IMG/VR virus record: IMGVR_UViG_3300020054_000693 | Coordinates: 1 to 23,469 of that record | Source: a virus | Direction: 5' to 3' (one strand) | Length of the DNA: 23,469 nucleotides | Shown: piece after piece, positions 1-8,373 of the stretch | Layout of the letters: every line of letters starts with the position of its first letter | Position numbering within the stretch: position 1 is the first letter of the stretch | The notes under the pieces: generated by a model | What the model was told of the DNA's origin: nothing | What the model saw: only the letters and a program-made list of their open reading frames with translations | The model's database searches: none | Position numbers and translations under genes: made by a program

Positions 1-3000
1 CGCCGAGTACACAAGCTGGCGCTCTGGTTGCGTACGGGCCGCACCGAGGTGGGCGAGCCCCTGCGGGTATTTGTCGCAGGCTCTCCGGTTGACGATCACA
101 AGATGAACGCAGAATTGCTTGACGAAGCCGCTGGTGATGTGGCGACTCGTAAAGCCCTGCGGGGAATGTCAAAGCGCGAGGGCGGCTTGTCTCCCGACGC
201 GGTCGCTGCTGCTGCTGGATACTCAACGGCTGAAGAAATGCTGGTCGAGCTGCTGGCCATGGAAAATTCGGAGCAGTTAATCTCAAGGATGGTGCAGGAG
301 CGGGCTGCTGCATTGGGCCTTGTCAAAACGCCTGAGGAGCTCCGAGAGGCCGCTTCCAAGAAAGTAGATGGTCAGGCTAGGGATCGGCTCTACGCGGCGC
401 AGAGGCGCATTGCAAAGCGTCTCAGAGGCCAGATGCCAGCGCTTGATCGGGTGGAGCGGGCAAGGCTGCGAGGCGAGGCTGCTCCGACAGTCGCGGATGC
501 GCAGCAAAGGCTAGCGGATGCGCAGACTGCGCTTGACCAGGCTATGGCAGAGGGTGTGGACCCCGCGGGAATTGAAGTTTTGCAGGCCGATGTCGCTGCG
601 GCTCAGGCCGGCATCGACGCCGCTCGCGAAGCTAGAGCAGACCAGACCCAGGCTCGCAGGGAGGCCAAGCAGGCCCGCTCCAAGATGCCGGTGCAAGCAA
701 TTCGCGCGGCTGCTCGAGAGATCATTGGGAAAACCAAATTCGGCGATCTCAAGCGCGAGGTCGGTCGCTACAAGAAGCTCAGGTCAAAAGCGTCGATGAC
801 GCAAACCGAGGCTGCTCTCAACCGAGACTGGGATGCGCTTGAGGAAGCGATCGACCAAGAGCAGATGGCCAATGCTTTGGCGGAAGAAGGCGCGAAGAAG
901 CTTGAGGAAGTCCGCAAGTGGAAGCGCTTGATCGAATCATTCGACAAGCCCAAGTCGCGCAAGCGAGCTCGACTCTCAAAGCACGCCAATTACGAAGACC
1001 AGGACGGCACGACCACCAACGTTATGGACGTGATCGATGGTTTGCTTGGAATGGTTTCCTTCAAGAATGTGAGCCTGCGCAAGCTTGAGCAGTCTGCAAG
1101 CATCGCTTTGTTTGCGAAGAAAGTGGAAGACTCAAACGGCATCGTTTTGCCGCTGCCTCCCTGGGTAGAAGATCTGATCGACAGGCCAAACTACAAATCG
1201 ATGGCCGTCAGCGATCTTGAAGATTTGTACATCGGCGTCAAAGCGCTCGAAAAATTCGGCATGGAGATCGTTCAGGAAAAAGAAGGCGCTGAAGCTGCAG
1301 AATACAGAGCCGAGATTGACGAAATGCGGGCGTCGCTTGACGAGCAAAAGCCTGTGTTTTGGGCAGGCAAAACAAAGCTTGGTGAATCGCAACGGTCCAA
1401 AACAGCCAAATTTTTTGGAAGCGCGATCGGCTCGCAAATGTCCTTTGAGTCAATTGCCGACATTCTTGATGACCTGAACCCCGAAGGCGCTTTCAATCGG
1501 TTTTTTGTGCAGCGATTTAAAGCGGCTGCTTCCGAAGAACAGCGTCTAAGAAAAATGGTCAGCGAGCGGATCAACAAGGTTTGGCAAAAGTACACGCCTG
1601 CTGAGCAACGCAATTTCTACAGCAAGCCGATTCCGATCAGTACGCTGGGCGAATCACTTACCAAGAATGAAATCTTGGCAATCGCGGCGAACATGGGCAA
1701 TCCGCACAATCGAGCGGCTCTTCAAGACGCGCGAGCCTACGGGCTCAGCGACGCCCAGCTTGAAGAGATTCTGTCGCACGTAACGGACAAAGATGCTGAC
1801 TATCTCGAGGCAGTAATCGCGGCGGTTGATTTGCTTTGGGAGCCGGCGGCGGCGGCAGAGCGCGAGGCCAACGGCGTGACTCCCCCGAAGGTTGAGGCTG
1901 TGCCGTGGCAGTTGCCGTCGGGTCGCATCATGAAGGGCGGATATTGGCCTTTGATGTTTGACCCAGCTCTGGCCGAAAGATCGGCAGAATTCCAGGCTCA
2001 GGAAATTGGAAAGGGATTGATGCCTGCCGGCGGCGGCGCGGCCATGACCAAAGTCGGCGCGATGAAGGCCAGAAAGAAAACGTCTGGCAAGCTGACTGTC
2101 CGCACCGATTTCCACGCAGTCCTGCAGAAGCACGTCAACGCAATGTCGAAAGACATCGCGTGGCGAAACACGATCGTTAAAGCGGATAAGCAATTGCGCA
2201 AACTCGCGCCCGAGCTCAAACGAGTTTTGGGAGAGCAGTTCTACAGACACATGCGCGATTACCTCAAGCGCCAAGGAACGCCGCTGCGAAACGGTGACCA
2301 GGGCGTGCCTGATTACATTCTCAAAGTGGCACGTCGAGCTCGCCACGGCCTTGGCTTGACCGTAATGGCGTATCGCTTCACCCAAGCTGCAATTCAATTT
2401 TCTGGTTTTGCGACCGCTGTGCCGCGCGTCGGCGCATTGAATATTCTCTGGGCTTTGGGTGACGTAGGAGCGACTGTTTGGAATTGGGATCGAATCAAAG
2501 CCTACAGAGAATTGATTCCTGAACTTGCGAACCGGGCCGAGACGTTTGACCGAGACGCGCAGCAAGACATGCTGCGATTGCACCCAATCGACGTGCGGCG
2601 TCCGATTGATTCCATTGAAACGATTCAAGCATTCAGCGCGCACGTCGGTTATTCGCTGATGGGAATGATCGACACGTTCTCTTCGACCGTGGTTGCTTCT
2701 GCCGCCATGCATCAAGCAATGTCCGGTCAGGTAGATGGCATTTCTGCAAACGATTTGGGAGCCGCAGTCAGATACGCAGGCAAGATTATTGATCGAACTC
2801 AGGGATCTGGCGGATCGGTACATGCGCCTGCAATGCTGGACGGCGGCGAGATGATGAAACTGCTCACGCCGATGATGACCTACGTGAACGCGCAGACGCA
2901 GCAAGCGTTTGTGTACGCAGCGTTGGGCAAGCGACAGTTTGGCGATCCGACAGCTCCGGGCAGCATTGTGCCTGGCGTGCCTCGAGATGCTGCTCGATTG

Positions 3001-3408
3001 GCAACTTTTTACCTCTGGGTATATGTGATCGAAACCGTGTTGTCTGAAGGTTTGCGATACATCTTGAACGGAGCAATGGGTCCAGACGAGCCCGACGAAG
3101 AAGCGTTTTTCGATGTCTTGGCGGCCCGTGCCACAATGGGTCCGCTTGCAGGAATGCCGATCGTGCGAGAAATCGACACTATGGCTCGAGGTTGGAAGCC
3201 GTCTACGCCGCTGTCTAGCTTGATGCAAACATCCTACAACGCATTGTTCAAGCCGATCATGGACGTGAGCGCCGGCAAAGATTACGACGGCGAAAAGCAC
3301 GTTCGCGCAATGGCTACTGCGCTCAGCACATTCACCGGCCTCCCCGGCAAACAATTGCTTGACGGCGTTGAGGTTTTGACTCAAGAGTCGTTTGGCAGAG
3401 GCAGGTAA
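1..3408 (+). CDS. Very large virion/ejected protein, 3' part (5'-truncated by window)
   Basis: The frame is open from the first base, so the true start lies upstream; at least 1135 residues are visible. An Ala/Gln/Arg-rich stretch predicted as coiled coil lies at about 481-690, followed by long charged helical regions. Two hydrophobic segments lie near the C-terminus, at about 2343-2487 and 2998-3066. Giant helical proteins of this kind sit after the tail tubular genes in T7-like podoviruses. They are packaged in the head and ejected with the DNA (internal-core, transglycosylase or large polyvalent proteins). No enzymatic motif is visible in this portion, so the role is inferred from size, composition and position just before a tail-spike-like gene and lysis genes. 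It could also be a defence-counteracting polyvalent protein. Confidence 0.6.
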   Translation, partial: RRVHKLALWLRTGRTEVGEPLRVFVAGSPVDDHKMNAELLDEAAGDVATRKALRGMSKREGGLSPDAVAAAAGYSTAEEMLVELLAMENSEQLISRMVQERAAALGLVKTPEELREAASKKVDGQARDRLYAAQRRIAKRLRGQMPALDRVERARLRGEAAPTVADAQQRLADAQTALDQAMAEGVDPAGIEVLQADVAAAQAGIDAAREARADQTQARREAKQARSKMPVQAIRAAAREIIGKTKFGDLKREVGRYKKLRSKASMTQTEAALNRDWDALEEAIDQEQMANALAEEGAKKLEEVRKWKRLIESFDKPKSRKRARLSKHANYEDQDGTTTNVMDVIDGLLGMVSFKNVSLRKLEQSASIALFAKKVEDSNGIVLPLPPWVEDLIDRPNYKSMAVSDLEDLYIGVKALEKFGMEIVQEKEGAEAAEYRAEIDEMRASLDEQKPVFWAGKTKLGESQRSKTAKFFGSAIGSQMSFESIADILDDLNPEGAFNRFFVQRFKAAASEEQRLRKMVSERINKVWQKYTPAEQRNFYSKPIPISTLGESLTKNEILAIAANMGNPHNRAALQDARAYGLSDAQLEEILSHVTDKDADYLEAVIAAVDLLWEPAAAAEREANGVTPPKVEAVPWQLPSGRIMKGGYWPLMFDPALAERSAEFQAQEIGKGLMPAGGGAAMTKVGAMKARKKTSGKLTVRTDFHAVLQKHVNAMSKDIAWRNTIVKADKQLRKLAPELKRVLGEQFYRHMRDYLKRQGTPLRNGDQGVPDYILKVARRARHGLGLTVMAYRFTQAAIQFSGFATAVPRVGALNILWALGDVGATVWNWDRIKAYRELIPELANRAETFDRDAQQDMLRLHPIDVRRPIDSIETIQAFSAHVGYSLMGMIDTFSSTVVASAAMHQAMSGQVDGISANDLGAAVRYAGKIIDRTQGSGGSVHAPAMLDGGEMMKLLTPMMTYVNAQTQQAFVYAALGKRQFGDPTAPGSIVPGVPRDAARLATFYLWVYVIETVLSEGLRYILNGAMGPDEPDEEAFFDVLAARATMGPLAGMPIVREIDTMARGWKPSTPLSSLMQTSYNALFKPIMDVSAGKDYDGEKHVRAMATALSTFTGLPGKQLLDGVEVLTQESFGRGR

Positions 3409-3446
3409 ATTGCCTGCTGCTTTTCACGGTTAAATTGGAGAAAGAA

Positions 3447-5444
3447 ATGAGAGCTTTTGCGTCGTTGGTGATTGCGCTTGTTCTGGCAGCGAGCGCATCG
3501 TGGTCAGCCGAGTTGCCTGGGTACGGGGGTGGAACGCCTGGCGGCTCCGCTCGAGTCCACCCTGTGCAGTTCACTTCCAAAACCCCCGCTGGGATCTATT
3601 CGATCGGGCTGGCTTTTCCGGTCGCAGTCATGGATTTCGATCTGGGATCTGCGTTTTCTGGCGTTCTGTACGCATGCACCGATAGCAACGTAGACAGGGA
3701 CAACGACGGCGTCATCGACGCGACGGCTTCGTGCGACTCGCTGTCTACGCTTTCTGCGGACACGTCGTTGAGTGCGATGCGCGCGTACAAGTTGTGGTAC
3801 GTGATTGACATCAATACCGCTGAATCCGCCGGAAACGTGTCTACGCTTACAATCAAAGGCAGCTTTGATTCTGTGAGCTCTGGTGGTTCTGGTGGTTCTG
3901 TTGAATTTGACCAGCCTAATCCTACTCCCGAGTCAGGACAGCAGCTAGATGGCGTTACGATGAACCTGTGGAATCCCGCGACCGTCAGCGCAGGCTACGG
4001 AGTGGCTTACGGATCCAACAATCCTATCCCTGACGACCCTAGCGGGGGCACATTTGCAGCTTCCCCGGCAGGCGAGCCGGACAATATGATCGGCCAGTTT
4101 TACAACAAAACAGGCGTGAACGGTCTTCCGGTAAATCCTTATGAACATGCGATGGACAATTCCTACGAGCTTGCGTATAGAGCTACCGGAACTGGAAATG
4201 AAACCTGGCTCGAAAATAATATTGATCTGTTTGCGCCGGCCAATCAAGTCGTAGTCTCTGCTGGCACATTCAATCCTGCTGTTGGGTCTACGGTCACATT
4301 TGATTTCAACAATTCTGAGACTACTGAAAATGTAGATTCCAGCGAGTCTTGGGGATATGTGACTGCTTGGGATTCTGGGACAAGGACGTTGACTTGGATA
4401 CAAGATTATGGAGATCTGACGAATGCGCCTAACCCAGTTACTGTGACAGACGCATCATCGAATACGGCTACTTTTGATGAGTCTACCGTTGTTCATAAAA
4501 ACAACGGTCTAGTTTCAACTGATCCGCTCAACGGGCAATGGCGTTACAGGCAAATGGAGTGGAAAACAAAAGTGAATAGAGTCAGCAATTTCTGGATTAC
4601 CAATCCATTAGCTCAAGATTCTATTTTGAGAATGGGATATTACGATGAACCCGTCTCTGCTAGTGCTGCTGAGAATGGCATGGCTCATCAAAATGCAGCT
4701 ATTGAGTACAACGGGAACCCCGGTTCTTCATTGAATATCGGGATCAACAGAAACAACGTATATGCGCTGAACGTAAGAAGCCAAACTCTAGGTAGGGTTA
4801 TCAGTTCTGCGCTTCCAACTGGCAAGTTTGACCCGACTGGATCTAATCAATGGGCGCAAAGAGGACTCGTAGTAGGCCATGACTTTGGCGAGTCTATTTA
4901 TTATGGAGGCACAACAGCCATTCAGATTGCACAGCCGACAGCATCTTCCGCGACAGCAAAGCACAATAGCTTGAGATACGGTTTGCATATTCAGAATCAG
5001 CAAGGGTATGGCAGCGGTGGTGCCGTTATTCAAATAGACGCTCAAGACTGCTCTGGAGGCGGTTTGAATATTTTCGGCGCGGCTGGGCAATGCAGATTTG
5101 GCCAGGGGACTTACGGCAATGTCGTAGTAGGAGGAGGCGATTGGAACTCTGGGCATATTGCATTTACAAACACGAATGCCAGCGGCGATCATTTGTACAG
5201 GGATCAGGCAGATGAGGTTTTGAGAATCACAACAGATGCGTACCCGAGACACGCTGCTGAGGCTGCTGGATCGACTCTCGTCGTAGGCGACCAGATTCTG
5301 ACCGGAGCATTGACGACCGCGGACCCTTGCACCAGCAAGCCTGAAGCATACGTCTTTTACAATGACACGAGCGATTACTATTGCTTTTGCAACGGAGCCG
5401 GTGACGACGTTCAGATGCACAGCCCTGCGACAGCCTGTTTCTAA
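3447..5444 (+). CDS. Tail spike/fibre-like protein with N-terminal signal peptide
   Basis: The 665-residue protein starts at ATG 3447, with GGAG at 3437-3440 and a 6-nt spacer; an in-frame TTG at 3435 is less likely. Residues 1-21 look like a Sec signal: one Arg, a hydrophobic core, then small residues ASASWSA before ELPGYGG. Residues 79-91 carry a D-x-N-x-D-x-D-x-D-G-x-x-D calcium loop between Cys77 and Cys96. The body is rich in Gly, Ser, Thr and Asn, as in beta-rich tail proteins. The last 40 residues form a Cys-rich cap (about four Cys plus FYNDTSDYYC). I recognise this cap type only loosely from environmental phage tail proteins. Its place between the large virion protein and lysis genes supports host recognition. 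A secretion signal on a virion protein is odd. Confidence 0.6.
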   Translation: MRAFASLVIALVLAASASWSAELPGYGGGTPGGSARVHPVQFTSKTPAGIYSIGLAFPVAVMDFDLGSAFSGVLYACTDSNVDRDNDGVIDATASCDSLSTLSADTSLSAMRAYKLWYVIDINTAESAGNVSTLTIKGSFDSVSSGGSGGSVEFDQPNPTPESGQQLDGVTMNLWNPATVSAGYGVAYGSNNPIPDDPSGGTFAASPAGEPDNMIGQFYNKTGVNGLPVNPYEHAMDNSYELAYRATGTGNETWLENNIDLFAPANQVVVSAGTFNPAVGSTVTFDFNNSETTENVDSSESWGYVTAWDSGTRTLTWIQDYGDLTNAPNPVTVTDASSNTATFDESTVVHKNNGLVSTDPLNGQWRYRQMEWKTKVNRVSNFWITNPLAQDSILRMGYYDEPVSASAAENGMAHQNAAIEYNGNPGSSLNIGINRNNVYALNVRSQTLGRVISSALPTGKFDPTGSNQWAQRGLVVGHDFGESIYYGGTTAIQIAQPTASSATAKHNSLRYGLHIQNQQGYGSGGAVIQIDAQDCSGGGLNIFGAAGQCRFGQGTYGNVVVGGGDWNSGHIAFTNTNASGDHLYRDQADEVLRITTDAYPRHAAEAAGSTLVVGDQILTGALTTADPCTSKPEAYVFYNDTSDYYCFCNGAGDDVQMHSPATACF

Positions 5445-5695
5445 TGGAGGGCAACGGCCACCAGCGCGAGCTTGGGATGTTCTTTCAGCAGGTGGAAGAA
5501 TTGCGTCATGATTACAGAAACTTGAAGACTGTGATTGACATGATGGACGCAAATCAACGCCGTCTCGAGCGGGAGTTGATGGAGTTGTGCTCTGAGCTGA
5601 AGACATTCCAAGCAAAGACGGCCACGCTTTGCGCAGTTTCGGTTGCAGTTGTGACCGGAGCGGCGTGGGGCATTGAGCTGTGGGCGAAACTCTGA
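5444..5695 (+). CDS. Coiled-coil plus C-terminal membrane-anchor protein (XhlA/holin-associated type)
   Basis: The 83-residue protein starts at an ATG overlapping the upstream stop (TAATG), so coupled translation is likely. Residues about 14-56 form a charged amphipathic helix (EELRHDYRNLKTVIDMMDANQRRLERELMEL), probably coiled coil. A single hydrophobic segment follows at about 60-80 (LCAVSVAVVTGAAWGIELWA). This layout, cytoplasmic coil then one C-terminal membrane helix, matches haemolysin XhlA-like proteins beside phage lysis genes. It lies immediately before the endolysin, with a TGATG junction. A direct holin role cannot be shown from sequence. Confidence 0.6.
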   Translation: MEGNGHQRELGMFFQQVEELRHDYRNLKTVIDMMDANQRRLERELMELCSELKTFQAKTATLCAVSVAVVTGAAWGIELWAKL

Positions 5696-6126
5696 TGCGG
5701 TTATTGCAGAAGCGGATTGAATTCTCTGCTGATTTGGCGCTCCTGCTTTCGTTCGCAAGCTCTCGAGGTTTGGAATTTGTTGTCGATCAATGCAGGCGGA
5801 CAAGCCGAGAAGCTTTGTGGAATTCGCAGCATTGCAGGGTCGTCAATGCGGCAGGCGCGCGTTGCGAGTTAGACGAACGCGAGCATGATTCAAATTTGAT
5901 TGAGCACAGATTTCGCCCTATAGGCATACGCAATAGCTTGCACGTATCTGGCTTGGCCGCAGATGTGTATGTGATCCGCGAGGGTCGCATTGCAGACGAG
6001 AAGAGATTTTACGCTCCGCTTGGGTTTTTCTGGACAAACCTCAGACCCGGCAATTGTTGGGGCGGTGATTTTGTAGGGTTCCAGGATTTGGGACATTTCA
6101 GCCGCGAGCACGACGGCAGAAAGTGA
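5695..6126 (+). CDS. Endolysin, M15-family L-Ala-D-Glu/D-Asp peptidase-like
   Basis: The 143-residue protein uses ATG 5695, which overlaps the previous stop (TGATG); an in-frame GTG at 5680 would add five residues. The M15 zinc signature is visible: S81-x-H83-x-x-G-x-A-x-D90 (NSLHVSGLAADVY), then W-G-G-D near 122-125 and D131-x-x-H134-F. H83, D90 and H134 are the expected zinc ligands and D131 the likely catalytic region. Family members such as T5 endolysin cleave peptidoglycan stem peptides. No signal peptide is present, so a holin is required for release. Candidates flank it on both sides. Confidence 0.85.
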   Translation: MRLLQKRIEFSADLALLLSFASSRGLEFVVDQCRRTSREALWNSQHCRVVNAAGARCELDEREHDSNLIEHRFRPIGIRNSLHVSGLAADVYVIREGRIADEKRFYAPLGFFWTNLRPGNCWGGDFVGFQDLGHFSREHDGRK

Positions 6127-6133
6127 GGACAGG

Positions 6134-6316
6134 ATGAAGGGTTGGAAGACTGCTGCGGTTGCAGCTCTGATTACGGTTGCCGGCGCGGCGCAGACGTTTT
6201 TCAGTTCTGTGACGTTTGCTGACGAGCAGACCGGCGGATACGTGATGATGGCGATCGGCATGATCATGGCAGGTCTGCGCGCCATCACGAGCTCGCCGAT
6301 TTTTCACGACGAATGA
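6134..6316 (+). CDS. Small two-helix membrane protein, holin candidate
   Basis: The 60-residue protein starts at ATG 6134 after a GAGGACAGG stretch. It has two hydrophobic segments, about residues 5-25 (KTAAVAALITVAGAAQTFF) and 33-50 (TGGYVMMAIGMIMAGLRAIT). The short polar C-terminus ends SSPIFHDE. Size and topology fit class II-like phage holins. It follows the endolysin and overlaps the Rz-like gene by ATGA. Holins are too diverse for sequence proof, so the call rests on topology and position. Confidence 0.65.
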   Translation: MKGWKTAAVAALITVAGAAQTFFSSVTFADEQTGGYVMMAIGMIMAGLRAITSSPIFHDE

Positions 6317-6555
6317 ATGCTGCAGCCTGGTCGTCAATTGGGGTTTCGCTGGTGGCTATCGTTCTCGCGCTGGTTTTCAACTGGCAGAGATCGTCGCTGG
6401 CAAAACGGGTGGGCCAGCTTGAGTCGGAGGCTGAGACGTTGCGGCGCGCTCTGCGTTGGTTTGAGCGACAGTCGATGCTGGCGTCTCGGCCTCCTCTTAC
6501 TGGCCCTGAGTCTGTCGATCGGCTCAATCGGTTGCCAAACCGCAACAAGACATGA
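6313..6555 (+). CDS. Rz: Rz-like inner-membrane spanin subunit (i-spanin)
   Basis: The 80-residue protein starts at ATG 6313, overlapping the upstream stop (ATGA). Residues 4-23 form one N-terminal membrane anchor (AWSSIGVSLVAIVLALVFNW). They are followed by a charged amphipathic helix (SLAKRVGQLESEAETLRRALRWFERQ) suited to a periplasmic coiled coil. It is shorter than lambda Rz. A lipoprotein frame (6461-6688) begins inside it, out of frame, and runs past its end, which is the usual overlapping Rz/Rz1 arrangement. The pair fuses inner and outer membranes in the last step of Gram-negative lysis. Confidence 0.7.
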   Translation: MNAAAWSSIGVSLVAIVLALVFNWQRSSLAKRVGQLESEAETLRRALRWFERQSMLASRPPLTGPESVDRLNRLPNRNKT

Positions 6556-6688
6556 TCTTGTCTACTGCCCGCAACCCACGTTTGAAGAAACTCGAGACTA
6601 CGCATCGATCGTAGCCTCAGATCCTGATCGGCCAGCCGTTCGTTGGGTCGCTCGCATGGTCGGTTATTGCTGGCCTGATCCGGTGTAG
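6461..6688 (+). CDS. Rz1: Rz1-like outer-membrane lipoprotein spanin subunit (o-spanin)
   Basis: This frame runs +1 relative to Rz. The most sensible start is TTG 6461, since the frame has no ATG near the signal; it gives 75 residues. The N-terminus has Arg residues, a hydrophobic core LLLLALSLSIG and then S-I-G-Cys25, an acceptable though not ideal lipobox. The mature part has two further Cys and a Pro-containing C-terminus, but is less Pro-rich than lambda Rz1. The last 133 nt extend beyond Rz. The overlap with a membrane-anchored coiled-coil gene in a lysis cassette makes o-spanin the best call. The exact start is uncertain. Confidence 0.62.
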   Translation: MSDSRCWRLGLLLLALSLSIGSIGCQTATRHDLVYCPQPTFEETRDYASIVASDPDRPAVRWVARMVGYCWPDPV

Positions 6689-6693
6689 TCCTG

Positions 6694-6960
6694 ATGGCAA
6701 ACAAAAACCTGCCTGATATTCAGCAATACGTAAACCACGAAAAGAGCCTGTCGCGAGCGCGCGATTGGTGGGACAAGTGGGAACCGGAGGATCCTTCATG
6801 GAAACCATGGGTGCTCGAGCTGGTGTCAGCTTTTCTAGACGCTGGTCTGTCTTGGACAAGCGCGTGGCGACGTTGCCAAGACTCGATTCCAGATTTCCCA
6901 GCCATCGGCTTGAAGCAATTTTGTGATGGCGTCCGAAAGCGACAGCAAGCCGACGATTGA
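6694..6960 (+). CDS. Hypothetical protein, Trp-rich, soluble
   Basis: The 88-residue protein begins at ATG 6694, six bases after the Rz1 stop and without a clear Shine-Dalgarno, so it may rely on coupling. It carries eight Trp, including WWDKWEPEDPSWKPWVLELV and LSWTSAWRRC, and a basic C-terminus (VRKRQQADD). The segment from about 50 to 85 could be a small helix-turn-helix (SWTSAWRRCQDSIPDFPAIGLKQFCDGVRKRQ), as in phage wing-less DNA-binding proteins. This is not strong enough for a call. Its 3' end overlaps the phosphoesterase start by 35 nt. Confidence 0.5.
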   Translation: MANKNLPDIQQYVNHEKSLSRARDWWDKWEPEDPSWKPWVLELVSAFLDAGLSWTSAWRRCQDSIPDFPAIGLKQFCDGVRKRQQADD

Positions 6961-8002
6961 GAGTTTGGTCGAGTCTGAGCAGATGCCTCGAGTTTCAGCT
7001 CGAGATCGACACCGGAACCAAAGAACTATTGCCGATCTTCGGATTGAGTTACGCGAGCTCAATCATTGGGTCGATGTGCTCGAGGATGAGGTGGCTACGC
7101 TCGAGGCGTTGAAACCAGATCCGCCTAAGCCCAAAGTGCTGAAGGTTCCCTCTCGTCGGAAAAAGACAGACAAGCGACCCGCTGCGTTTGTCGCGCTCGC
7201 CTCCGACTGGCACACCTGCGAGGTTGTAACTGCGGCTCAATCTGGCGGGAACGTCCACAACCAGGACGTGGGCGAGGAGCGGGCGTGGAAATGGGCGCGG
7301 TCACTCATCTCCCTTGTGAAGCGCGAGCAGGTGGACTCCGACATCCAGAGCGTAGTGACGTGGCTTGGCGGCGATTTCCTAGTCAACGACTCGCTCCACT
7401 ACAAGTCTGAGCGCGCCTGCGAGTTGTCGCCGCCCGACGAGGCTCAGTTCATTCGCGACCTGCTGGCTCAGATCCTCACCTATCTGCGCGCCGAGCTCGA
7501 CGTTCCGCTCGTCGTCCCGACCTCTTGGGGGAACCACGATCGGTCAACGCCGAAGATGGTGGCCGGCCACGCGGGCGATTACTCGCACATGCAGCCGGTC
7601 TACCGCGATCTTGCTTCGTGGTTTGCTGCAGACGACTCGATTCAGTTTCACGTTGCCCAGGCCGAGTTTCTCCCGCTCGACCTGCACGGCTACAAAATGC
7701 TGTTCCATCACGGTCACGCGATCCGCTACGGCGGTGGGGTCGGGGGCCTCGCGGTCCCGTTCCTGCGCGCCGCAGGCCGCCTTCGTTCTGACTACGATTT
7801 CCGCACGCTTTGCATCGGCCACCACCATCAGCGCAACGTGTTTCAAGGCGGGCTTGGGATTGCGAACGGCTCGCTGGTCGGGCCGAACGGCTACAGCCGC
7901 GATCTCGGTCTGCCCTCAGAGCCTCCTGCTCAGGTGGCGTTCGCTGTCGATCTCGAGCGTCTCGAGGTTGCCAACGTCTACACCATATGGGGCAATGAGT
8001 AA
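6926..8002 (+). CDS. Calcineurin-like metallophosphoesterase
   Basis: The 358-residue protein uses ATG 6926; a GTG lies one codon upstream. After a charged, probably coiled-coil N-terminus (about 25-62) comes a phosphoesterase core with the metal motifs in order: D94-W-H96, G149-D150, G202-N-H-D205, H262-G-H264 and G298-H-H-H301. These are the two-metal ligands of the calcineurin/Mre11/SbcD superfamily. Phage members are mostly uncharacterised nucleases or phosphatases. The core follows a Lys/Pro-rich linker (about 63-83). The gene overlaps its neighbours on both sides (TAATG with the HExxH gene downstream). The substrate cannot be deduced; DNA end processing is one possibility. Confidence 0.8.
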   Translation: MASESDSKPTIESLVESEQMPRVSARDRHRNQRTIADLRIELRELNHWVDVLEDEVATLEALKPDPPKPKVLKVPSRRKKTDKRPAAFVALASDWHTCEVVTAAQSGGNVHNQDVGEERAWKWARSLISLVKREQVDSDIQSVVTWLGGDFLVNDSLHYKSERACELSPPDEAQFIRDLLAQILTYLRAELDVPLVVPTSWGNHDRSTPKMVAGHAGDYSHMQPVYRDLASWFAADDSIQFHVAQAEFLPLDLHGYKMLFHHGHAIRYGGGVGGLAVPFLRAAGRLRSDYDFRTLCIGHHHQRNVFQGGLGIANGSLVGPNGYSRDLGLPSEPPAQVAFAVDLERLEVANVYTIWGNE

Positions 8003-8373
8003 TGCCCAAAGCCACAAACCGTTTTGAGCGGGCGGTCCAAGTGCTGCGCTGGCTGAAAAGCGAGTTTCCACTTGATCGCGTGAAACGGCTCGAATGGGTA
8101 GACGATCTGCGTGATGAGGATGAAGAGCAACTCTGCGGTCGAGTGGTCGAACGGGGATCAGTTCTTGTGATACTGCTGTCTCGGAAGTCTTGCCCGACTG
8201 TGCAGAGCACGGTCGAGACGCTGATCCACGAAGCCGCTCACGCGCACGCAGAGCTCTGGGACAAGGGTCTTGGGTTTTATCACGGGGACCAGTTTTGGAT
8301 TCGATACGGGCGAATGCAGGACGCTTACGATCACCACGGCTGGAGCGACAGCAAAAGCTTTGAGGGGAAGTGA
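8002..8373 (+). CDS. SprT-like HExxH metallopeptidase-family protein
   Basis: The 123-residue protein starts at ATG 8002, overlapping the previous stop (TAATG). It contains T73-L-I-H76-E-A-A-H80-A-H, an HExxH zinc motif, with a plausible third ligand region at Y93-H94-G-D-Q-F-W. This H-x-x-x-F-W pattern is common in short SprT-like phage and bacterial proteins. SprT/Spartan proteins can degrade DNA-crosslinked proteins, but short phage versions have no established role. No zinc-ribbon C-terminus is seen. The last bases include a GAGGGG ribosome site for the next gene. Confidence 0.65.
   Translation: MPKATNRFERAVQVLRWLKSEFPLDRVKRLEWVDDLRDEDEEQLCGRVVERGSVLVILLSRKSCPTVQSTVETLIHEAAHAHAELWDKGLGFYHGDQFWIRYGRMQDAYDHHGWSDSKSFEGK

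Noticed and set aside
1654-3384. 576-codon open frame on the minus strand inside the large virion gene
   Set aside because: The plus frame is continuous, well composed and in operon context. The minus frame is Arg/His/Cys-rich, as expected for a mirror frame.
3447-5444. Diversity-generating retroelement variable target in the tail gene
   Set aside because: The genome plan resembles BPP-1, but no template repeat or reverse transcriptase lies in this window and the gene's C-terminus lacks a lectin-fold signature.
7476-8210. 244-codon minus-strand frame opposite the phosphoesterase
   Set aside because: Low-complexity Arg/Ser sequence; the phosphoesterase motifs lie on the plus strand.
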